Source of the DNA: Gambelia wislizenii
Lineage: Eukaryota; Chordata; Lepidosauria; Squamata; Crotaphytidae
Length of the DNA stretch: 64,000 bases
Reading direction: 5' to 3'
Assembly: GCA_030847615.1 (NCBI GenBank)
Contig: JAUMIR010000004.1
Location: 103,244,001-103,308,000 of the forward strand
Shown here in pieces: positions 56,561 to 64,000 of this stretch. A program made the position numbers and the translations under genes. The notes below the pieces were generated by a model. It did not search any database and was not told where the DNA came from. It worked only from the letters and a program-made list of their open reading frames with translations. How positions within the stretch are numbered: the stretch's first letter is position 1; the number at the start of each line of letters is the position of its first letter.

Positions 56561-58309
56561 TATCCAAGTTAACTTTTCCTCTAAATGTAAAGAATGCAAT
56601 TGATAGATTTTTTTAAAAAGCTTAGCAATAACATCCTCTCTTATTATTTTATTCTACATGAATAAAGACGCAAGAAGCAGGTTGTTATTGGTGTTAATTT
56701 TTTTAATGATTCCTTCATATATTCTATGCAGCTTTCACAATTCAGTACACAGCAATAGAAACATACTGTGCAACAGCTTGAGAGATGAGCTTCATCAACA
56801 ATAACTAATTTTTATTCTGTCTGAATGGCTGAAAACAATGAAGGTGATTAAATACTGCAGACACATAGTCAGAATTTAGGAGACTGGCAAAATAAATTAT
56901 AGCAATAAAAATAGCTCCCTCCAAAATAAATATTTAGTTTAGAAACTATTTTGCAAAGAAGAATATGGTTGTCATTAGTAAAATGAGACAAACATTCTAC
57001 CCAACTTGTGAACTGTGTTTCTTTTCTCCTCCAAAACTTTGATAATCACCCAGCCATTCAAAACCAGATTTCACAGATTTTGCTTATAACTTTATGCAAC
57101 TAAGTGTCAGTAAGAGCATGTAGCTAAAAGGCATGTCCAATGTCCTCTGAACAAATGGTTTCAAGTTGAGTTCGGGAATGTAGAGCCTACTCACTTAGGC
57201 TCCTGTGCAGAAGCTGCAATCAATAAAGAGAAATGACAGATGAGACCAATAGAGAAGATGCAAATTCACCTCTTCTACACATTCTTCTCATCAGCAGTTT
57301 AAACCACATATATCTCCACTGATTATAAAAAATCAACAAATGGTAATAGCATTTTTACTTCTTGAAAAAATTGGATTAAATCTACAGCAGCCAAATCTTG
57401 AAAAGATACCTGCAAGGAAATGGGGGGTTGTGTCTTTAAAACAGATTGGGGGGGGGGGGCAAAACTGATTGAGCACACTAGAACATATTTGTGGAGATGT
57501 AAGTCCATCAAAATCACGCACAACACACAGCAATGAACACAGGTACAAAGTCAAACACATAGTACATTATGCATAACTGAGAGACACAGAGATTTCTTCT
57601 GAAAGAGAATGAAAGCACCATTTAAGTGTTCAGTTACTAAGGTTGCATTTTATTAGGAACAGGTGAACCGACTTTGAATATTGCTGAGGAACATGACACA
57701 AGAAAAGATGCAAGCTTTAAACACCATGTGACCATTCTTACAACAGTCTGTGTGGATAACAGTCATGGTGTTATGGCAATTGTATGAATGTAGAATTACT
57801 GGCTTGGGATGCAATTGACTGGGGACTTCTGTACAAAATCTACTGAAAAGAATTTCAGTTGCTGAAGAGCACAGTTTAGAAATAAGATGAAGATTTCTTA
57901 GAGGCTGATAACTGCTTGAAGAATAAGGATCTGAGGATAAAAAGTCAAGGACAGTTCTCACAATGAGAAATAATTACTTGGAATCATGTTGCTTTTTGTT
58001 TATTAATAAATTACTTGGAATCATGGATAAGCAGTGAAATGACTACATTTGTAAAATACTTTATAATATTCAGAACACAGAATGCTCTCTGAGGGATTCT
58101 GGGAGTTGTGATTCAAAAAAGTAAGGTTTCCAAGCTCTTGATAAAGAGGAGTAAACTAGCAAATAAGGTTCACAGTGCACTCCTATACCTGTCTTCCCAT
58201 TTGCTCGTGCGTTCCACTGAATTCATTGCTTCTAGATAGATTGTGAAAGTAAATAAAGACAAAGAAATTAACACTGGGGTTATCTACCTATTTATAGACA
58301 TTTTGCGAA
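56561..58309. other. Unique sequence
   Basis: No gene recognised. 58083-58130 carries a common short repeat motif (GGGATTCTGGGAGTTGTGAT). A G-run lies at about 57449-57460. Confidence 0.45.
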
Positions 58310-58378
58310 CTTCATATGATTGGACTGGATGGCCCTCGTGGTCTCTTCCAACTCTACAATTCTATGATTCTATGTACT
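58310..58378 (+). mobile_element. CR1 LINE extreme 3' end
   Basis: ATTGGACTGGATGGCCCTCG, TGGTCTCTTCCAACTCTAC, then ATTCTATGATTCTATG: the sense 3' terminus of CR1 with its short tandem tail. Confidence 0.9.
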
Positions 58379-58379
58379 G

Positions 58380-58994
58380 TAATACTGAATTGTGGGGCTT
58401 CAAGGGATGTGGCTCACCTAATAACACCTAAGGCCCAAGACAGGCAGAAAAAAAATCAAGTGAAAATAAGAAGTACAAGGCAAGGCATTGGATTATAAGT
58501 AATGGTATACTCTGGAACAGGAAAATGACACTAACATAGCAAAAAACAACAACAACTCCACACCTCTAGGAGAGTTGACTTGTGAAACAGTACAGAAAAT
58601 ATTAGAACAACTTCTGATATGTGACTTTAGTATCCACCCCTCCCCCAAAAAGCACCATGACAGAAAAATATTCCTGGTTGGATGCTACATCCACAAAACT
58701 ACTAACATACACCCTGCACTCACTACCCCACCTGGCATTTTTATAGAAAACTTGGAGGTTCAAAAATGTACTCACTGGCTAGAAGCTGTAAAAAAATGCA
58801 TATGTATTTTGGAACTCAAGGTGGGCATAAAGCTTTGAGTGCACCATGATTTGATTTGCACCAATTCACATAAGACCTACATCATTTTGGAAGAAATCCA
58901 AATATCTAAAAAGTGGCTAACTTCATTTTTATATTCAGTCCTCATCCTTAGTGAATATACATCCCTGTTATATACACTGGGAAGAGGTAATTTT
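58380..58994. other. Unique sequence
   Basis: Nothing recognised. Confidence 0.45.
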
Positions 58995-59241
58995 TAAATT
59001 TTTAAATCACCAGGAACATATGGCAAACCAATAGAACTGCTCCTAGCCACAGAGACAGAATCTACTCATCTAAACTAAAATCTTATAACAAACACCGGAA
59101 ACAAAAGAATGGAAACACTCAATATACATTCCAATCCCCAAGAATGGGGACACCAGGGATTGCAGTAACCACAGGACCATTACATTAATTTCCCATGTAA
59201 GCAAAATTCTAGAAAGACTTCTACCATATATGGAGTGAGAA

Positions 59242-59956
59242 ATGCCAGATGTCCAAGCTGAGTTCAGGAAAGAAAGAGGCACAAAGCATCATATTGCAAA
59301 CATACATTGGATAATGGAACACACCAAAGAATTTCCAAAGAAAATCAGCCTGTGCTTTATAGATTATAGCAAAGCCTTTGTTTGTGTAAATCATGAAAAA
59401 CTATGTGTCACTCTTAAAGAAATAGGTGTTCCACAACATTTGATTGTCCTCATGTGTGACCTGTACTCACAACAAGAGGCTACCATCACAATAGACTGTG
59501 GAGAAACAGAATGGTTTCCAATTGGCAAGGAGGTCAGGCAAGTCTGTATTTTATCACCCTATCTGTTTAAATGTTATCCTGAACATGTCATATGTAAAGC
59601 AGGATTAGACATAGAGGAAGGAGGCATGAAAATTGGAGGAACGAACATTAACAATTTAAGATATGCAGATGACACCATACCAGCAGAAAATAGCAGACTT
59701 GGAATGATTACTGAAGAAAGTCAAGGAAAACAGTGCAAAGGCAGGTTTGTAGTTGATCATTAAGAAAACAAAAATAATTATCACAGAAGGTTTACATAAC
59801 TTTACAGAAGATGATGCAAACATTGAAATAGTTCAAGATTTTCCATACCTTGGCTCAGTCATTAATCAGAATGGAGACTGCAGTCAAGAAATAATAATAA
59901 GAGTTGGACTTGGAAGGGCAACTATAGGGGAACTAGAAAAGATCCTGAAGTGTTAA
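59242..59956 (+). pseudogene. Bov-B reverse transcriptase remnant
   Basis: A 173-aa frame with RTE palm motifs: AEFRKERGTKHHIANIHWIM, CFIDYSKAFVCVNHEKL (first catalytic Asp), IGVPQHLIVLMCDLYSQQEA, and an altered VRQVCILSPYLFKC box (normally RQGCILSP). NINNLRYADDT holds the YADD active site. A second frame (59753-59956) continues with VQDFPYLGSVINQNGDCSQE. The endonuclease is missing and frames are broken after YADD. Confidence 0.9.
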
Positions 59957-60173
59957 AGTTAGGATTGTCCATGCCATCATATTTCCCATTTCTATATGTG
60001 CTTGTGAAAGCTAGACAGTGACAAAATCTGATAAGAAAATCAATTGAAAAGTAGTGCAGGAGAAGAGTTCTATCAATACCATGGACTGCTAAAAAGACCA
60101 ATCAATTGGTCCTAGAGCAAATCAACCCTGAACTCTCCCTAGAAGCCAAGATGACTAAACTTAGACTGTCATA

Positions 60174-60408
60174 CAGTAGACCCTTGGTATTCTCTGGGGT
60201 TTCGTTCCAAGCCCATCAGTGGATACCCAAATCTGTGGATGTTCATGTCCCATTACATACAATGATGTAGTAAAATGATGTTCCTTATATAAAATGGCAA
60301 AATCAAAGTTTGCTTTTTTAATTTATTTATTTTGGAGGAGGAGTATTTTCAAGCCATGGATGGTGGAATCCATGGATGCAGAAGCCATTGGATATGGAGG
60401 GCCAACTG
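60174..60408 (-). mobile_element. Tigger-like MITE, copy 4, inserted in Bov-B
   Basis: A 235-bp element with ends CAGTAGACCC and GGGCCAACTG and TA on both sides (60172-60173, 60409-60410). Removing it and one TA rejoins the Bov-B sequence (gactgtcaTActttggcc). It is the reverse orientation of copies 1-3 and a more diverged subfamily. Confidence 0.88.
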
Positions 60409-60644
60409 TACTTTGGCCATATCATGAAAAGACATGACTCACTAGAAAAGACAATAACACTTAGACAGCAGTAGGAAAAGAGGAAGACCACATTTCAGAT
60501 GTATAGACTCAGTCAAGGAAGCCACAGCTGAGTCTGTAGACCTGAGCAGGGCTGTTATGAATAGGGTGACTTGGAGATCTCTCAATCAGAGGTTCAACAT
60601 AAATTGAAGTCGACGATGACAGTTAGCAACAACAATTTTGAAAT

Positions 60645-61832
60645 TCCCTTCAATGGGAACAATTTCTTAAGAGTGGTTTCTTTCTTTCTTAAATCCTTTT
60701 GTCCTTTCTGAAGCATCACTTCAGTACATTTCCACTGAGATTCTCTTTTTTGTTTGCCTGTTTTAATGGAAAAATACTACTATCTCCTTTGCTATCTTTT
60801 TGATGAGTTGAATGAACTTTCTAATTCTAAAAAAAACTCTTGACTAAATCCTAGCATCTAGAATGGATCTTTTAATTTACTCCACAAGCCCTCTCCCAGC
60901 CTGCACCTTGGGGTTATGCTAAAATCAAGATATACTACATCCACAACATGATCTATCATTCCATTTCATAACTGTTTCAAAAAGGTTAAAAGAGGGATTG
61001 TTTCCTTGCAAATACTTACACTTGAGTGAGGCTCTGATTAAGGGGATTTAAAAATATCTGCTCCTTGCAGACTATCAGACTACAACAAAGAGATCAATTA
61101 ATAACAAAAAGTTCCCTTAAGAAAATATTGTGAAGTATCTCAGACTATCAGACACAAAGGGTATTCTAGTTTATTTCCAGCCCACCACAGATAGGCCTCT
61201 TTCCCATCTAACAGTCAAAGGCATAGGCTGTAGAGGGCTTTTTTAAAACAACAACTTTACCCTCATTTGATTACTTCTCCACTGTTAGCCCCAACATGGT
61301 AAATATAAACTAATGGCACTCCCTAGTCACATGCACAAATCTACCTGACAGTTTCAGATACAGGGAGTAAGGGAGCGTTTAGGTCTTCATGCATGAGTTC
61401 TGGCTTCTGCAAAAAAAAAAAAAAAAAAGGAAATAGTAGCTCTTGGGAGACAAGAAACCCTTCACATTTCTTGTAACAGAAGCCACTCCATATTTCTGGA
61501 TCACCTCCCAAACACTAGGATCTGGATCAGTTCCTGAAAAACATTCACTCCTCATCATATCCATGATTCTAGCTTTACTTTATAGCTGGTGGAAAGGAGA
61601 ACTCTTCAATTATATGGATGATGAGTAAGAACTGAAAACAGGTATCCAACTTGTAGGCATTCAGAATGAACCACGTGCTCAAAATTAAGCAAAATGTCTT
61701 TAGCTGAAGATAACTGCAGTGTTTCTGCATTTCAGTTCTTGCAGCTAATTGGACCAGTGCTTATTTGGACCATAAGGGGAATCCACAGAAAAATATGAAT
61801 ATGGGTAGAACTTGGAGAAGTTAATTTTGGGG
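60645..61832. other. Unique sequence
   Basis: No gene recognised in about 1.2 kb. A poly-A run lies at 61411-61428. Confidence 0.45.
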
Positions 61833-61877
61833 GGACTAAAGTTCCCAGAATCCCCCAAATTCTGGGAGATATAGTCC
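61833..61877. repeat. Short inverted repeat
   Basis: GGACTAAAGTTCCCAGAAT is matched by ATTCTGGGAGATATAGTCC, a hairpin of about 19 bp with few mismatches. It resembles the AATTCTGGGAGTTGTAGTCC motif of reptile repeats. Confidence 0.5.
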
Positions 61878-61925
61878 AAATTAGTAACATTTCACAAATT
61901 TTGAATACAAAACATAAGAACCATA

Positions 61926-62271
61926 GGAGATTTTCAGACAGGGGAAATAACCCCACGGAGATCAGGAGAGAAACGGGGCTGTTCCACTGCCAACATTTCG
62001 CACACCCCCATCCTTCTCCCAATCTCCCTTCGTTCTCCCTCTGTCCTGCTTGCATTTTCCTTCCACTATTTTCCGCTATTTGTTTTACTAACGAAGAACT
62101 TTCATTAGTTCTTCGTTAGTAAAAGCAGAAGGAAAATGCAAGCAGGATGGAGGGAGAACGAAGGGAGATCGGGAGAAGGACGGGTGTGTGTGAAACAGAG
62201 TGCTGGCAGCGGAACATCCCCGTTTCTCTCCCGATCTCCATGGGGGTTATTGCCCCTATCTGAAAATCTCC
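61926..62271. mobile_element. Long-palindrome foldback transposon, copy 2 (346 bp), second subfamily
   Basis: Ends GGAGATTTTCAGACAGGGG and CCCCTATCTGAAAATCTCC. The arms pair along their length (GAGATCAGGAGAGAAACGGG / CCGTTTCTCTCCCGATCTCC; TTGCATTTTCCTTC / GAAGGAAAATGCAA). The centre is ACTAACGAAGAACTTTCATT then AGTTCTTCGTTAGT. ATA flanks both sides (61923-61925, 62272-62274), again a 3-bp duplication. The terminal 13-19 bases match the first subfamily, but the arms are different sequence. Confidence 0.88.
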
Positions 62272-62324
62272 ATAGTGTTCTCTATGTGAGAATTATAGCA
62301 TATATGATATTTTGTAAGTGCTAT

Positions 62325-62510
62325 TGTTGTGTGCCTTCAAGTCATTTCCAACTTATGGTGAACCTAGGTTGAATCTATCATGGGGTTTTCTTGGCCAGAT
62401 TTCAGAGCTGGTTTGCCACTGCTTTCCTCTAAGGCTGAGAGTGTGATTTGTGCAAAGGTCACCTGGCTGAGCAGGGATTAGAACCCTGGCCTCTACACCA
62501 TTGTAGGCTG
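62325..62510 (-). mobile_element. CORE-type SINE, antisense, internally shortened
   Basis: TTGTTGTGTGCCTTCAAGTC, TATCATGGGGTTTTCTTGGC, TTCCTCTAAGGCTGAGAGTG, GGATTAGAACCCTGGCCTC. The head side is truncated. Confidence 0.85.
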
Positions 62511-62514
62511 TTAT

Positions 62515-63300
62515 AGGGTTATCCTATAAAATACTTTCCCTAAAGTTGAGTGACAAATGCTTCCAGAGACCTTATGATAACAAATAGCACTGTTACTTAT
62601 AACTGTCCAGATTTTAAAGACACTTAATTTGCTTCACTTACTCAATTGAGTTCAGTGACCAAGTTCAGCTGTCACAATCGAAATATTAAACACAATAGTT
62701 TATGAGACATGCATCTTCCTGTGCAACCATGTACTCCCTCCTCACTCCCCTCTCCCCATCCTCGGCTCACACAGCAAAATATTCTGGTTTGATAAACCAT
62801 AGTTTCCAATAATGCCATACTGGAAGACTAGTCCACAGACCATAGAAGTGGGCCCTTGATCTGCCAAAGTTGCCAACCCATGATTTAAGAGTACTCTCTG
62901 TACCATCAGATTCATTTCAATATGCATGTTAAGAAATAGCAATGGCAACTTCCTGCTAGCAAACTCTTGTGAGATTGCCACAACTACGAATGGATTTCAC
63001 TTCCACACTCCTTAAAACTCATCAGCTCCAAGTGTCCAATCTGCCTCCTCCCAAACTTTGCAGTGTTATTTCAACTACCCCCATATTGTTATAACAATGT
63101 ATCAAGAGTGTCTGCAATAGAGTCACCAATGAACATTATGTGAATCTCTATAATTCTGTTTCAAAGTTTTGAGGGAAGATTACTTTGGATTCTGACCAAG
63201 GCCGCCAAGCTGCAATCCAGAGAAGGGACCTACGTCTTCAGAAAGGTATTCTGAATCACTGTCATTATTTTTTACACACAGGTTGAAAAAGACCTAAGAG
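62515..63300. other. Unique sequence
   Basis: Nothing recognised. Confidence 0.45.
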
Positions 63301-63309
63301 CCCAGTTGT

Positions 63310-64000
63310 TGCTGTTGTTAACTTATATCCTGCATTTTTCCTTGCCCTGGAATTCAAGAAGGCTTACAAAAGTTAAAACAGATATAGCTAAAAGTGCATA
63401 TCATACAAAAGTTAAAATACAATGACATTTTCTAGAGGATTAAAAGCATGCCCTTTGAGATATCAACAATACAGCCCATTATTAAAGGCCCTCCATAGAC
63501 TTTATAGACCAGCTTTTAAAAAAAAGTATTCATCAACCTATGGAAGGAAAGTAAGGAAGGTGATAGTCTAGTCTCTCTGAGAAAGGAACCACAGATTCTG
63601 AGAGTAACCATAGAGAAGGCCCTCTCCCATGTTCCCACCAGAAGTACCTGTGGAGGGTGTTGAGACAAAGAGAAGGGCTGCTCAAAAAGATCTTGGATGG
63701 GCAGGCTCATAAGTGGAGATACAGTCTCTCAGTATATCTGGCCCTCGACCTAAGCTATACAGGGGTTTAGAGGTCATAACCAGCACTTTGAATTGTGCCC
63801 TAAAACAGATAAGTAGCCAGTGGAGCTGTTTCAACAAGGGAGTTTTATGCTCCCTGCTGCCACCTCAGTTAAGAATCTGGCTTCAGCTCTTTGGCTCAGC
63901 AGAAGTTTCTTTCAAAGGAAGCTCCTGATAGTGCATGTTACAGTTTTCTCTCTTGAAACCCTAAGCCTAAGCAATCATACACCTTTTCAAAATGGTCAGT
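63310..64000 (-). mobile_element. L2-like LINE, antisense, continues past the window edge
   Basis: The plus strand reads the complement of L2 ORF2 C-terminal coding: AGAGAAGGCCCTCTCCCATG, GGGGTTTAGAGGTCATAACC, AGCACTTTGAATTGTGCCC, AGCCAGTGGAGCTGTTTCAA. On the minus strand these encode the conserved LHWL-type and FKVL-type segments also seen in the sense L2 at 44.7 kb. The 3'UTR end is near 63310. The rest of the element would lie to the right. Confidence 0.8.

Larger units (their letters stand above)
58995..60640 (+). mobile_element. Bov-B (RTE) LINE, 5'-truncated, copy 2
   Basis: About 1.4 kb of Bov-B plus a 235-bp MITE inside. It covers the reverse transcriptase, the C-terminal region and a 3' end with AGGAAGACCACATTTCAGA, TCAAGGAAGCCACAGCTGAG and a final GTTAGCAACAACAA. 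Bov-B is abundant in squamates and is a known case of horizontal transfer to ruminants. Confidence 0.9.

Overview
The window looks like non-coding, repeat-rich DNA from a squamate reptile, most likely a lizard. The evidence is the mixture of repeat families. There is a Sauria-type tRNA SINE ending in a (AAAT)n tail, Bov-B (RTE) LINE pieces, young and old L1 copies, CR1 and L2 LINEs, a DIRS retrotransposon with tyrosine recombinase, many tRNA-derived CORE-type SINEs, and several non-autonomous DNA transposon families. I recognise no host exon, rRNA, tRNA gene or CRISPR. Every protein-like reading frame I can identify belongs to a transposable element.

Layout. 1-2.7 kb: unique sequence, one SINE and a small inverted-repeat element. 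2.75-8.08 kb: a nearly complete but frame-broken DIRS element on the minus strand, with inverted terminal repeats and an internal complementary region. 8-11 kb: a CpG-rich stretch with a local tandem duplication, a Tigger-like MITE and a possible Penelope-like remnant. 11.3-14.8 kb: a 5'-truncated L1 inserted inside an older L1, both with 16-bp target-site duplications (TSDs). 16.8-19.2 kb: three CR1 3' ends side by side. 22-24 kb: Sauria and CORE SINEs, one split by a 351-bp foldback transposon. 25.7-27.8 kb: an L2-like tail and a Bov-B copy split by an unclassified 403-bp insert.

28.29-34.96 kb holds the landmark of the window: a full-length L1 on the minus strand with a perfect 14-bp TSD, a 5'UTR, a nearly intact ORF1 and a 1254-codon ORF2 remnant carrying two frameshifts and three stops. 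35-43 kb is mostly unique DNA with short repeats. 43.4-45.3 kb is an L2 copy, followed to 51 kb by a cluster of DNA-transposon fragments and duplicated short repeats. 51-58 kb is mostly unique, with half-foldback elements and a mariner-class MITE. 59-60.6 kb is a second Bov-B split by a MITE. 61.9-62.3 kb is a second foldback element, and an antisense L2 runs off the right edge.

The autonomous LINEs (L1, Bov-B, CR1, L2) would have supplied the machinery that moved the SINEs. The most novel-looking system is the foldback family with GGAGATTTTCAGA-like ends. It is seen as two full palindromes and two half-palindromes. A reconstructed empty site gives one insertion a 3-bp TSD.
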